The notes: generated by a model from the letters alone, not told the origin. Shown: positions 47,901 to 58,864, counted from the first letter of the stretch. The stretch is 64,000 nucleotides of DNA from Sebastes aleutianus (GCA_916700875.1 CAKAKS010000031.1:18807880-18871879); one strand, 5' to 3'. Numbers and translations: made by a program.

Positions 47901-50900
47901 AAAATGAGGTTGAAATGTTTCATTACTCTCACAATTCACACATTGTCTGTCAGATCTCCTTTAACAATGCAAGAGACCTGAAGCTTAGTCTGTGTTTCCT
48001 AATATGCGGGGGTGGGGATTTTTGTTTAGTGTTTACACAAGGATACACACCACCCACTTTGTTTTCAGATTTCCAGTCTTAAATGAAATAACACTGTAAC
48101 CGAGACCGCTCAAAGAGGAAGGAAAGAACGAAGGGGAAAGAAGGGAGTGGCAGAGCTGAAACATAAAAAGGTGCTTGTGTTAGAGAACAGATTTTCTGCT
48201 GTTTGTTGTTGTTGTTGTGTGCATGAGTGCCAGAGTCACTCATGCTTATGTCAAGGTATGGAGCAGAAAAAGTCATGATCCTTCACAATGTTATGAGGTA
48301 AACCTCAGGCTAATGTTATTAAAAATAATAGTTGTAATAATGTTTGATGTTTTTATGGATTTTCACCAAAAACACCCAGATTGTTTACAAGGATGCAATC
48401 AGATTAAACAGCTTTTCACTTGGATTGTATGTGCTTGTGCACCCAAAAGTGTGTTTTTCTGTTGTTGGGGCACAATGATCACCACAGAAATGTTTGATCA
48501 GCTCAGTGCTTCTAGTCAAAAATAGAAAAAAACATGAATAAAATAAAATATGGAGAACATGCAAATGACGTGCTGATAATGCATCACGACATTAAAATAA
48601 ACAAAACTATATTATATTTGTCATATACAGTATATACAGGTACATACATGAAATTTGACCTCTGCATTTAACCCCTCCTTAAGAGCAGTGCTGCTGTGAA
48701 GTGCCCGGGGAGCAACTTGGGGTTCAGTGTCTTGCTCAAGGACACTTCGACATGCAGACAGCAGGAACTCGGGATCGAACGAGGACGCTCTACCCACTAA
48801 GCTACAGCCACCCCCTTACATGTAAGTAAAAAGCAAGAGGTTAAACTACAGTGTTAGTGGTTCAAAAGGTATATTTATAATACAGATTTCCGACAGATTT
48901 TATACTATCGCATATTATTGTTTTAGTCCAATATTTTTACATCAAAAGTAAACACAGATAAAATAGCAGATTAGAAAAAAAGGACCCTTAGTGTCTTTTG
49001 TTTATATGTATGTTTGCAAAGTGTTGATTCACATATGCATAATTTTGCACTTATGCCATAAGCGCACACAAGCAGCAGCTGTCCTCCACTAAGTGAAGAG
49101 AGTAGATGAACTACCATAACAGAATTCCAAACAGCATCTCTGTTCATGTGTGAAATGTGCTCCACTTCCCCTTCAGTGATTGAAAACGTGAACAAAAGTG
49201 GGACCGTCAGTAATATTCAGTAGCCAAAAAGATGAGAGGAATACAAACAGTGGTAGAGCTTGTTAGGTAATGTACTGGTACATAGACCCCAAGAAGGAGC
49301 TCATTCATGCCTGTTTGTCTAACAAAGCTTACATTGATGCAAGTTTGTGTTATGCATAAATCGTTAAAATTGTTAAAATCAACGGTATGAATTTGAACAT
49401 GTTCTAAGTACATCTTGTAAGATGGCAGAAAGGAAAGCTGGAGAGATTCAAGTTGGTTAAATTATAATGCTGAATCACTGTTTGCATGAATACAATTCCT
49501 GTAGTACAGGAAAATGTATGCATGTTATAGGTTAAAATCCAGTCACAGGTGGAAGCGACATATTCTTTCTTTGTATGGTTGAAGAGTTCTACCCATCGAG
49601 CAGGTTTAAACCTCTCTTTTATGACCGACACAATGCACGTACCTTTCTGTGAAGCAGCTGTGCCTGCGTTCCTCCGCCTCCTTCTATCTCAAAGCGGACG
49701 CTGTTAAAGAGAGCGACTGCGTACTGCTGCTCGTACACATCACTGAACTCCTTCATCACATCTCTGGTCCGAGCTACGGGAAGATACACAGACAGACGCA
49801 CAAGATCAGGAAACATTCATACTACAAAAAGTCATCACACTAATGATATAATATTTCTATAGCAGTATTATTTAAGATACAGTCGGGTGCAAAATTACGT
49901 CTTATAATTTTATAATAATGGATGATAAAACTAATGAAGAAAGCTTGAAGAAATAATCAAAGTTAATTTTGGTTCAAACAACACAAGTCAGTAGAGAACA
50001 GATCGAGCACTTCAATTAATTTTAGCAAGAAAGACATGGCTGATTTCCTCATGAATCTCTGAGGATGATTTTATAAACTCTATTTTGGACATGTTTTTCA
50101 AAACGTATCAGTTTGACTTTGCAATTTAAGCTTTGTATATTTTAGTAGCTGCAATTCTCTTGTAAAAACATACTGTCTTAAATTTAGTCTCACCAGGTCA
50201 GAAAGGCCAAACCTCCACTGTCGCTATCAGTTCTTTATGAAAAGTGGCATATAGTCAAATTTAAAGTGGAAAACATAGTGACTCTTGTGCAGATAACTCG
50301 TGTTATCAGCACAGTTCACTTTATATCATAGCTGTCTGGTACAGCTCTGTCATTAGTAAAACTTTAGGGATGGAAAGCTTTTGCATAGTTAAATTACAGC
50401 TGCAGGCAAAAGTCATTCTAGGCCTACTTATATTCAAACCCAACGACTCTGTGTTTTTATGGCTGCACCATTCAATCCAATAGAAACAATCTATATGTCT
50501 TGCTTGTGATTTTTGTCATTTTATAGGTGCTGTGGACTATTGGTCAGACAAAAGAAGTAGTCTGAGGACATCAACTCCAAATTGTGACGTGTATTTTTAG
50601 ACCTTTTAAAGACTAAGTGAGTAGTCGTTTGGAGGGAAAGTATGGAGTCTCCCTATGGATATCAATTCAGATCAATCAGTGTTGTCCTCTGTATTGCATA
50701 GATCCCTTCCACAGCTTGACTCAGCAATTCTTTCCCACCACTGTCTACAAGCAGCATCCTAACAAAATAGTCCAAGAACCTGCTTGAGGGGACATGAGCT
50801 TTTCCCACATTCTAGTGCTGGAAAAAGAGTCGGTCAACGTGTTTTGGCTCAGTCAGCAGCAGACAGTGTTGACTGTGATCTGTTTATGGAAGGGACAACA

Positions 50901-53900
50901 CGGGAAGGAGAGAGTCGGCATGCAGTGGGAGAGCAGGAAGGAAAGCGCTGACAGGACAGGATAGAAAGGGAGAGAATGTGGAGGAGACGGGGGACAGGGA
51001 CACGCAGACTTATTAAAAACACTGTCATACCAGGAGGAGGTGGGTGGACGATTTAGAGGAAACCTAGAGGAAGATTGTGCGAAAACAAAGACTCCTTCGA
51101 AATCCACTGTTTAGAAAGGCTGGCTATCGAACCTTGATGCATTTTTGGTAAAAGAATGTGTCCATAGAACCGGGTATTGTAAACCGTTAGATACTGAAAG
51201 TTGGCTTTGAATATTTAGTCAGATTCGTAATTTTGTTTATTTATTCTTAGATCAGATAGTCCCTGATGATTTTATTTTTTTTCTGACAATTTTATTTGTT
51301 TATTTTATTTAAAGATGTCGTACGTCTGCTTGTGTTTAGGCAACACTGAACATTTGAGAAGTTTGGCTTTTTTTTGTTAAATATAAAATGTTCTGGTTCA
51401 CTCATAAAAAGAAAGTTTGATGCGGATACTTTGTCTTCGGAGTCCCTGAAGTCCCAAAACATATTTTTGTTTGCACAAGATATGGATCTTATGCAAACTT
51501 TTCTTTTAATTTGTCACTCTTTTTTAAATTGTGAATATCTAATGTTTGAAACTTTCTCTATCCAGTGTAAATTTCCACAAGATAAGTGCTGGCTAACGGG
51601 TCTTCCTTTCCAAATGTGCAGAGAGTCGGTACTTTCCACTGGTTGTCCTGCTGTGCCAAAGTCAGCAGTCTGGGTAATTGTACAAGGACAGCCTTTTGGG
51701 CACTTGGAAATTGGAATTTGGGAACAAAGACCACATCATAAATCAGACACTCAATCCTCTGTTTCAACCTGTAAAGGCATGCCAAAAAGTTTGGTTATAT
51801 CCACCCCATTCTCTCTTGTCACACATGAACCATGTGTCATCAGACACGCAATCAATGAGATGGTGCCCCCTACCCTAATTTGTTATGTGAATGAATAAAA
51901 AAGAAAACCTGTAACACGGCATGAGAAACCTGGAAAAGACAACATCTAAGATAGAGTACCTATTTATAATATTTTCCATTTACCGCTGCTTATCCGGGCC
52001 CGAATAAGCAAGGTAGATTAGACGTTTTCCAGCTCCTCCTGGGCGATTCTGAGGCGTTCCCAAGCCAGATGAGATATATATATATATAATCTTGCTAGCG
52101 TGTTCTGGGTCTACCCCAGGGTCTCCTACCAGTTGGACATGGCTGGAAAATCTCCAAAGGAAGGTGCCCTTACCCTATGTCTGAGTGAGTCCAGCTCATT
52201 TAGGCCACTTGTATCCGCAATCTCATTCTTTTGGTCACTACCTAAAGTGGCCCCTCGGACCCCCTACTTCCGGCACCCTTTTGACCCAATATCTTCGGGC
52301 GGAGATGGCCTCTAACACTAAAAAAAACAGCTGCACCTTTATTCTTGTTTACAATCATTTACATAATTTGTTAAGACCAATGTGTATTGGAACTGGTAAC
52401 ATACTGTATATTATTGCAGCACAGTGAAATGTTTTGGGTGCACCTAAATGAAAAAGTTAGGTGCACCAGTGCAACTAATGTAAAAAAAAAGTTAGTCTGG
52501 AACCCTGACCTCATCTTTCTAAGTGCTATTGTGTCTGTGTTGTGTAGATTCACAAGGGAGGAGATCATTTTGTGAGAATGTGCTTGTGCCGCGAGGAGGA
52601 AGAAACCACCTTGTTGGGAGGTACACATTCCAAACAAGACTCCCACTGCAGAAATGCTGAGTAGTCTTCACTCAATACCACACTCACTCAGACACGCTAT
52701 TTGTTATGCAATTCATGTGCACATGCTTGCATACATGCACAGAAAAGGGCAAAAGATCTATAGATAGGTACTTAGGTAAAGATGACACAGGGAGGGTGTG
52801 TGAGAGCCAGACAGCAGTTTCAGTGAGGCTATTAATCTCGTGACATGTTTCTACCTGCTTTACTTCTGCAGCTTCACTCATTATGTTCTCTTCCCCCTCC
52901 CGCTCTGACTCATCTCATGTGTATCTTTTTCTCAGCCAGACTCACAAGCAGAAAATATTTCACTATTTTAGGTAATCTAGCTGAAAACTTGAAATGTTGG
53001 AAGTTCTGTTTGCAGTTGTTCATGTTTTTTTTAATCATAAATTGATTTCCCAAAAAAAACTGATGAAGAATGTGATATGCAGTTGACGCTCCAGAAAAGC
53101 TACTATAAGTGGACCTTTTGAGATGAGATTATTTCGTCACACAAACTGTTCCCAGGATCAACTTTCATGCTCATTAGTTTTAATCTTTGTTTACAGCTCA
53201 TTCTGAATCTGACAGGCTGCATATTCCTTCATTTTTAGAGGCCTTCTTGTAGTGAAGATGACGTCAAATATAGGGAATTTGCATTATAAGGCTGCAAAAC
53301 ATTTATATTCTATATCTATGAATTAATTCATTATTTTTAGAATAATTAATGAACTGTTGGCTACAACAAATATGTCCCTCAGCCCAAGGCGATGTCTGTC
53401 AAATTGTTTTGTCTGACTAACAGTCCAAAACTCAAAGATTTTCAATTGATAATGATTTAAAGTAAAGCCGTAAATCCTCACAATTTTTCCTTGATGTGGC
53501 TAAAACGATTACCAAATGAGTTGTCGATTAATTTGTAAAATCCTTTCAGCACTACCACACCCAGTCTCAATCACCTCAGATACACTGTAATTAACAGAAC
53601 CGATGAAAACTGATAAACCACCACCACAATAGCCAGCTTCTAGCAATGCTATTCTTCCTATTTTAAACTATTTCCGAGTATTTCTCCTTCTGGTTCACAA
53701 GTAAGAGTAACAACATACAAACTGAGTGTGTGGACCTCAAGAACAAATCTTTGGTTTCCATAAGTGGTTTCCTCATGCAAGTTTTATGCCTGCAAAGCAC
53801 AAGTCTGGAGGATGTAAACCGCAACTAAAAAATAAAAACAAGCAATGACCCTTAACTTTTCCAGACAGCATCTACAGATTCATGGAAGTGTTTCAACTTC

Positions 53901-54787
53901 TGCACTGTGTCCCCAACGTGCTTCCCTCTGCTCCCATGCCTCAGTTTGAAATGATCACACAGACCTGCACAGTTCACACAGTGGGAGTCTGGAGCAATCT
54001 GAGACTTAAATAGCAGCCAATCCCAAACTTATACAAACATGGTCCCCTTTGGGAAACCTACTTATTATCTCAGAGAAATGGGCCTGCAGCAGAGATTGGC
54101 TTCAGGGGGAAACTGTTCAAGTAGAGCAGAGCAACAATACACTGATATGAATGAGAAGCTTTGTCCTAGAATGAAACGGGGAAAGGGGACACTTGCTGAG
54201 AAGGACAAAACAAAATTAAAAAGCTGTGTGTGTGCAGGCATCAGAGTTCAATTTAATGTATTTTAACACCACATACAGTATTAGGAAGTCAGTTTTTTTG
54301 GACTAATCATGCAAGGAAGGTCTCTGTGGATTTCACTCTGCAAGTCAGAATGACAGCTCAGTTTAAAGTTTGTTTTATCTATAATAACATCAGCACCTTA
54401 TTTGGAAAATGTAGGACATTTTAAGAGTTTTTAAGATGCCACTTCTGGAGGATAGACCTAATTTTATTCTCAGGTATTGTCTTATTTATTGTAGTATTTA
54501 TCAACTGTACTATTTATAGATTTTAAGGGCTGAGAGAGAGCAAGGTTAAAATGCATTTCACTGTACACTGTACTTTTAAATGCATATGACAAATAAACTT
54601 GAAACTTGAAACTATTCAAACTCTGTTACAAACTTTTCTGAAAATGTCAGTTATGAAAAACATAACTTTTAGGGAACTTCAGTCTGTGGTATAAACATTC
54701 AGCTGCAGGCAGCTCGGCCACTCCTCTCTTACCTGTTATCATTTCCCGCCTGCTCTCATCCAGGTGAGAGGAAACCACGTCCCCCAT
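23979..54787 (-). CDS. niban2: Protein Niban 2 (FAM129B / MINERVA), complete, 14 coding exons
   Basis: Exons in transcript order: 54733-54787, 49643-49773, 47671-47799, 47471-47576, 46333-46500, 35134-35249, 30152-30256, 29893-30055, 27562-27749, 26208-26363, 25831-25944, 25423-25530, 25127-25238, 23979-25021. All have GT-AG borders and phases that join, predicting about 897 residues (human 746). The start ATG (54785-54787) has an ACCATGG context and gives MGDVVSSHLDESRRE. The PH domain spans about residues 69-195 (WRNRFVSVPNSYTISLYE, FPLILWHPYARHHYFCVMTEKEQKKWHAVL). The helical Niban core follows (RTDMDQIITSKEHVSSKMR, VQPYISSILEALMEPTSRGFSEVRDVFF, LNLEGLQQRFDV, YDYDSSTVRKKFFREALLQI). The acidic tail from about residue 551 is longer than in human and contains six Ala-Glu repeats and a 36-residue tandem duplication. 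The human protein is a membrane/junction-associated ERK target linked to cell survival and invasion. Confidence 0.96.
24136..24351 (-). repeat. niban2: 108-bp in-frame tandem duplication in the last niban2 exon
   Basis: 24136-24243 and 24244-24351 are tandem units with 5 differences by eye over 108 positions. Each encodes 36 residues (IKxAIEEIEIAVQQGDSEP through AESDCESAPAA), so the frame is kept. It lies at about residues 774-845 of the predicted protein. Confidence 0.95.
24567..24602 (-). repeat. niban2: Six-copy CTCTGC hexamer encoding Ala-Glu repeats
   Basis: Perfect (CTCTGC)6 on the plus strand, read as alternating Ala-Glu on the coding strand. A length-variable site is likely. Confidence 0.95.
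26364..27561 (-). other. niban2 intron 9 with a fold-back element
   Basis: Holds an inverted pair: 26941-26997 (GGCGTTATCGGTTGC to TAGGGGCCTACTAC) and 27427-27487 (GTAGTAGGCCCCTATTGACC to GCGACCGATAACGCC). The interior carries GGCAACAAAACCACCTAGTT, also seen near 47040, so this is a dispersed element. The rest is unremarkable. Confidence 0.65.
26941..27487. mobile_element. Inverted-repeat element in niban2 intron 9
   Basis: Inverted arms of about 50 bp (GATGTGGGTCARTAGGGGCC core) separated by about 430 bp. No transposase. Exact termini and target duplication not resolved. Confidence 0.65.
28785..29110 (+). repeat. Dispersed repeat, family A copy 1
   Basis: Matches 40090-40430 in reverse complement through the blocks GTGCAAAACTGTGGTAAC, GGACTCCGTGAACAGGACCC, GCTCATTCTAAGCTAACG and the GTCTGACTTC region. 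Confidence 0.7.
29320..29700. repeat. Dispersed fish repeat fragment
   Basis: Contains the ATATCTCAGGAACACCTTGA, AATTTGGCACAAAACGTCCA and AAAGGTCAAAGGTCACGGTG blocks that I recognise as a widespread teleost interspersed repeat. Recognition is from memory; no second copy was found in the window. Confidence 0.5.
31232..32370. repeat. Pair of about 300-bp direct repeats
   Basis: 31232-31530 and 32062-32370 share GCTGAAAATCACTCTACT, ATTGTTGAAATGGTGCAAAC, CCTGCCAAAATAAAA, AATATGTCATTAAATGTAGC and TTACTCTTCTGTTTAATTTT in the same order and orientation, with about 530 bp between them. Each copy has AAATAAATGA runs on the left and TTTATTTA runs on the right. Confidence 0.85.
34543..34893. mobile_element. 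hAT-type MITE with TAGGGCTGCACAATT ends
   Basis: Ends TAGGGCTGCACAATTAAT and AAATTGTGCAGCCCCA are inverted. Flanks GTTAAAAC (34535-34542) and TGTAAAAC (34894-34901) match at 6 of 8 bases. 351 bp, non-coding. Confidence 0.75.
36262..36986 (+). mobile_element. Second full-length copy of the 20048-20773 hAT family
   Basis: Same orientation and length (725 bp) as 20048-20773. Ends TAGGACTGGCAG and TTTGACAGCCCTA. Flanks AATGATAC (36254-36261) and AATGAGAC (36987-36994) match at 7 of 8 bases. Confidence 0.85.
37563..37985. mobile_element. Probable hAT-like MITE
   Basis: GGGTTCAATGTTTTTTTCAT with GGCAAATGGATCAG on the left and CTTGCCGGGCAAGCGGGCAA followed by TTATTGTTGAGCTC on the right suggest weak inverted ends with TTGCC/GGCAA clusters. 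Boundaries approximate. Confidence 0.45.
40090..40430 (-). repeat. Dispersed repeat, family A copy 2
   Basis: Reverse-complement relative of 28785-29110; carries TAGCTTAGAATGAGTCC, ATAGGGAGCGGGTCCTC and GTGCAAAACTGTGGTATC. Confidence 0.7.
41554..42655. repeat. Dispersed repeat of about 1.1 kb
   Basis: Begins near AAAGGGCAATATGTAGGAC and ends near CTGCCTACTACAGCTTTAA. It includes TTGGCCAATCACAGGTCATT and CCTATTGGCTGTTTATTCA, blocks I recognise from common fish repeats. Extent is an estimate. Confidence 0.45.
43935..44303. repeat. MITE-like element, copy 2 (relative of 480-842), truncated
   Basis: Begins GGGTTTCCACCAAAAGTTCC and continues with blocks reverse-complementary to 480-842. It stops at GAGCGTCTGTC, where a copy of the 20048 hAT family begins without its own left terminus. 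The junction at about 44303 looks like a deletion or recombination breakpoint between two elements. Confidence 0.7.
44303..44744 (-). mobile_element. Truncated copy of the 20048-20773 hAT family
   Basis: Reverse orientation. Retains the terminal TTGATTGACAGCCCTA-type end at 44744 but lacks the opposite terminus, abutting the element at 43935-44303. Confidence 0.8.
45632..45775 (+). mobile_element. Short internal fragment of the 20048-20773 hAT family
   Basis: About 145 bp matching GTACCCATAGAACCCATTTT through GACCCCTTTGAAAATGGCCA; both ends are missing. Confidence 0.8.
46501..47470 (-). other. niban2 intron 4 with a dispersed repeat
   Basis: About 46960-47420 carries GGCAACAAAACCACTTAGTT (shared with 27100) and ends with CGTACAAATGACACGCCTCG; it looks like a dispersed element with imperfect inverted ends. 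No exon. Confidence 0.5.
47800..49642 (-). other. niban2 intron 2 with a SINE
   Basis: Apart from the tRNA-derived SINE at 48655-48813 no gene or family is recognised. Confidence 0.6.
48655..48813 (-). mobile_element. tRNA-derived SINE
   Basis: Read on the minus strand it starts with a pol III promoter: an A-box-like GGCTGTAGCTTAGTGGGTAG (rc of about 48790-48809) and a B-box-like CGTTCGATCCC (rc of 48771-48781). A conserved body follows, TGTCCTTGAGCAAGACACTG with ACCCCAAGTTGCTCCCCGGG. This body is common in fish SINEs; placing it in a named family (such as V-SINE) is tentative. The tRNA head is degenerate, so it is not a functional tRNA gene. Confidence 0.8.
51374..51898. other. Unidentified open stretch, possible decayed transposon
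   Basis: The plus strand is open for 174 codons, and the minus strand has a 75-codon frame (51558-51785) reading LVQLPRLLTLAQQDNQWKVP, which looks more protein-like. I do not recognise either. It lies just upstream of a LINE fragment in a niban2 intron, so a decayed retroelement or pseudogene piece is possible; chance is also possible. Confidence 0.25.
51973..52315 (-). mobile_element. Non-LTR retrotransposon fragment (RT C-terminal region, antisense)
   Basis: On the minus strand it contains TGAGATTGCGGATACAAGTG, GACCCTGGGGTAGACCCAGA, ACACGCT and CTTGGGAACGCCTC. These match the sequence I know as the C-terminal part of a widespread fish LINE reverse-transcriptase ORF (RTE/Rex3-like). It has indels and an expanded ATATAT run, so it is dead. 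Confidence 0.7.
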
Positions 54788-57256
54788 GGTTACAGGAGTC
54801 ACAAAACCCTGCAAGTATCCGAGCTGCTTGTCCTCAAAAAGGGAAAATAGGTCTTGTATAATATATTTCCAGTATAGTCTCAGATATCCGAGCAGAGACC
54901 CACTAGGGGATGATCACTTTCCTCCAGAGAGGCACACTGCTCCGGCTCTGCTGCTGCGTGTCTTCTCTTCTCTCCAGTCTGGAGGAGGTGAACACTGGTC
55001 TGGTTCACAGTGACAGGACACACCCTCTGGGAGTCATCAGTGGTTCAACGTGTTCAGGCGGCCCTGCCAAGGGTGTGGCTAGAGCCGGGAGCTTAATGTA
55101 GTGACAACATATTCAAAATATTATACTGTGTTTTGATGCAGAGCGACTTTATTTTTTTTTTTGCTCAAAGTCTTTTTATTGGTATTCTGTACAAATTCCA
55201 ATAAATAATTGTATAAACAAATTATACCCCCATCCCTATAACAATATTACTGCACCTTTAAATAAGCAGAGTTCATTTCATAAACAATTACATTTATACA
55301 TATAAATGAGTTAAATCCGATAGCAACATAAAAGAAACATATACCAAACAAAAACAAAAAAATAAAAATAAAAAAAAGAATAAAAAAAAGGAAAGGACCA
55401 AAAAAAAACAAAAAAATAAGTAAATTAAAAATAATAATAATAAATAAATTAAAAAAACGAAATAAGAAAAACTAAGTACAAATTGTGAATAATATGCAAT
55501 ATGGGGTCAGCAGTTTAAAACTTCAATGTCAGTTGTATCCATTTTTTCTATATAGAAAGGGTCTTCATATAGCATAACATTTCTGAGCACACCCTCTTGT
55601 ATTATAGCGAATCTTCTCCAATACCAAATGATGTATGAGATCTTTAAACCACATCCTAAAGGTTGGAGGATGCAACTTTATTTTCAGCTTTAAATGTATG
55701 ACATTTAAAGCACAAACATCCATGCACTGTATATAAAGATCACCCCTAATGTGTCTTATTTAAAATAGTTTTATAATATGGATACAATTAATATTAATAT
55801 TGAAGCCCAAAATAAGCTGAATACTATTAGAGGTTAATGCACTGAGATGAACCGTTTTCCATGATGCCCAGTGTTTCCCTGCAGAAAGATGCATGCTGCC
55901 CTCTTGTGGACACTTTGTTTCTCTGCTGTTTAATATTGAGAGGGGCCTGGATCACCACTGCAGAAAACCTCACTTCACAAATCTAATTAGCCACCACATT
56001 TAGATAATAAATAATGCTGACAGAGCAGATAGGTGTGAAATAATTCAAACTTTAATGGAAAAACATGTACAATATCCTCTCTGACGAATGCAGATTTAGT
56101 GTGAAAGCCATAAGAATATTCTCATAATCGTATTATCTACATAACCAGTCAGTGAGTTATCGTTAATTTGCAACAAACAAATGAAAAACAAAAAACAAAT
56201 GCAAAATAAATACATAGCATAATATCATACAAAACACATTAAAATCAAGTGTTTGAAGCCAAACACTTGATTATGCTATGTATTTATTTTGCATTTGTTT
56301 TATGTTGTGGCGTCCGAAACTTTAATATATGTTTAAATGTTGCTGTCTTGGCCAGGTCTCTCTTGCAAAAGAGATTATTAATCTCAATGAGTACTACCTG
56401 GTTAAATAAAGGTAAAATAAAAAAAATAAATTTGGATCCCCTGGCAACAGCAATAATCAGCCACGGGAGTTGGAACAGTTCGCCCATAAATTAGTCAATC
56501 AACATAAAATAATCAATAACAATTGCAGTTAGAATTGTCAGGATTTTATTGTTTTTACACATTTTATTTGTCAAGCAAAATGCTAGTTTCAGCTTCTCAA
56601 ATGTGAGGATTTGCTGCTTTTCTCTTTACTATCCATGTAAACTGACTATTATATGTTGGCTTTGGTTTTTCAGGCAAAATAAGCAGTTTGTAGATTTCAC
56701 ATTGGTTCTCTGGGAAGGTTCAATAGCCACATTAATTAAAAATGAAAATAATAAATTGCAATTAATTGATGGTTATAGCTATGGTTTTTGATCTCCCCTG
56801 GTGTTTATACATATATGCCTACTATCACATTTTATTGATATCTTCTGTGATGTTCTGTTTTAGCAGTTACCATATCTTTTACTCTATTTATCTGCTTTTA
56901 TTGTCTTGTGAACAAGAACAAACATCTGTTTTGAGAAGTGCTATAGAAATAAATGTATTATTTATTATTATTATTACATATAGACAATACACCTAATTGA
57001 ATAGCATGTTTCTGGATAAAAGGCTATACATGATCTTAATATAATAGTTATTTATTAGGGACTCAAGAACAGGCTGTAGTAGCTAATAAAGCTCAGTTGT
57101 AGCCAAACCAATGAGTGGTGATGATGCGGAAGGATACGTGGTGACGTCTCCAACTGGAGGCTCCTCCGCAGCGATGTGAGGTGAACGCAGAGAGGAGGGA
57201 GGAAGAGCAGCAGAGGGTAAAACACTCAGTCAGTCAGTCCAGCACACAGCAGCATC
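54788..57256. promoter_or_regulatory. niban2-stxbp1 head-to-head intergenic region
   Basis: Both promoters lie here. On the niban2 side a minus-strand TATA-like ATATATTATA occurs at about 54858-54867, 70-80 bases upstream of the niban2 ATG, a weak candidate core promoter. On the stxbp1 side TGACGTC (57142-57148) is a CRE-like site about 110 bases before the ATG. Between them are an A-rich tract (55330-55450), a fold-back (56192-56301) and LINE-tail-like strings near 56385-56420 and 56938-56975. Confidence 0.5.
56192..56301. repeat. Fold-back with 31-bp perfect arms
   Basis: 56192-56222 and 56271-56301 are perfect reverse complements (arm core ATGCAAAATAAATACATAGC). Inside, 56245-56255 pairs perfectly with 56260-56270 around a 4-base loop, and 56223-56244 would be a one-sided bulge. 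Confidence 0.9.
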
Positions 57257-57293
57257 ATGGCACCCATCGGATTAAAGGCGGTGGTCGGCGAAA
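57257..57293 (+). CDS. stxbp1: Syntaxin-binding protein 1 (Munc18-1), coding exon 1
   Basis: ATG at 57257 in an AGCATCATGG context opens MAPIGLKAVVGE, the invariant N-terminus of STXBP1, then a GTAAGA donor at 57294 after one base of the next codon; in the family this codon is Lys, so the phase fits. No second exon (expected to start with IMHDVIKKVKKK-like residues) is visible before 64000. STXBP1 is a Sec1/Munc18 protein that holds syntaxin-1 and templates SNARE assembly for synaptic vesicle fusion. The head-to-head position with niban2, as in human 9q34.11, supports the call. The paralogue (a or b) cannot be told from 12 residues. Confidence 0.93.
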
Positions 57294-58864
57294 GTAAGAT
57301 TATTTTCTTTTATTGTCTTATTTTGCTGCTCTGTATTTGGTAAGGTGTGCGCGTAAAATGCGGTTGTGTTATGTGTTTTTGAAGGATGCGGATGTCAGCT
57401 AGTGGTGATGATGATGGTGATGATGAAGGTGGCTGTTCCATTGTATAATATTGTAAACCACAGCTGCGTGTACTGAAGGAGATGTAGACAAACCTGAATG
57501 CAGAGGCTGGTTTATTGTCTCAGTGCTCCTGCGGTTTTTCATGCGCAATTTGTATTTCGAGTGAAAATGGATTTAACAAGCAGGTGATTAGCTCCTCCGA
57601 TCATCCTCCTCCAGAAGGATGCAGAAAAGCCTGGAGGCAAATGTAGCCCACATATACGCCCTTTTTAGCCTCACTCAGCGTTTATATCTGGAATAATCTG
57701 CACTGCATTGGACCTGCAACATGCACTGCCTGAATGCTTTATAAGAGACTGCAGACTCTTTATTCTCACGCCTTTGCAGCTAATTATAGCCAATAATCTA
57801 ATGTTATAAAGTGACTGGAGATTAACACTCTCCATCCGTGGGATTCCCTGGTTTCAGCAGTGCCTCACCCATCTGATGGAGCATGAAATGGGTTGCGTAA
57901 AAACACCCCATTCAGAGCTGAGCTGCACATTATAATGGCGGATTGTTGCATCCAAAAAACGAGAAAGTAGCCTTTTTTAAAACGCCACTACGTCAAGAAA
58001 TTCCGCATTATCTGCACACAAGCTATGCACGATCAGTGAATGCCCTTTCATCAGCATCATTCATGCCCTTTACTTGGTGGTGCGCCACCCATCAAACCCA
58101 GTCTGTGTGATCCTGCAGCATCAGTCATAGACTCGACTGTCCAGCACTGATTTTAGTCATTTAGACTCATTTGTTTCTGCTCCAGTAGTGTCGATGCGTG
58201 GTGGTGCTGATGCAGGCCTGAACATGGAGGCAGCAGCTCCATCCTCCTCAGCAGCAGGGTCAGCTGGGTGCAAAGCGTTGATGCGTCGTGGTAGTGTCAG
58301 ACACTAGGCCTGCATAGTGAAGGAAAGACTCATAGAGACCTCTTCATGTGAAGCCAGGTGGTGTTGGTCCAGCTGCACGTTCTATGCATTTGTAACTTGC
58401 CCTGCCCATGGTGCAGGATTTGCTCCATTTGATATCATTAATTCGGTTTCACATTTCACAACAGAAATCTAGTATTGTCTCGCTTTCTGGCAGTGAGATT
58501 GCTGAATCTCTCTACATTTCTTATCAGGATCAGTGATGATGTATCACGTTAGTCATGTGTCCTGCTGCAAATTCTCAGGCCCCCACCCCCAACAGCACGT
58601 ACACACAAATACACATCCACCTCCTCCTCCTCTTCAGTCTTACAGAGTCACAGTGTTTTTGTGCTATGATATGATAGAGGGTGAAAAGGTTTGTGCTTTG
58701 GCTGGGAGTCAGGCCTCCCACATGGAGCTATAGTTGAGCCTGAACCAGCAATGGTTACAAACCCAAACATGTAAATTCACTTTGAAGCCAAGAATATGAC
58801 GTTATATAACAGATATAATGGAATATTGTTGTCATTGGTGGTATATAAAACTGACTGTTTATAG

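Larger units (their letters stand above)
49774..54732 (-). other. niban2 intron 1
   Basis: Contains an unidentified open stretch (51374-51898), a LINE fragment (51973-52315) and, at about 53330-53550, a piece of a common hAT-type fish repeat (CCCAAGGCGATGTCTGTCAA, AACAGTCCAAAACTCAAAGA). 50870-51070 is strongly purine-rich. At 54580-54612 the ACAAATAAACTTGAAACTTG string resembles a LINE 3' tail. Confidence 0.55.

Noticed and set aside
48771..48809. Possible tRNA gene on the minus strand
   Set aside because: A-box and B-box are present but too close together and no cloverleaf arms pair properly; it is the head of a SINE.
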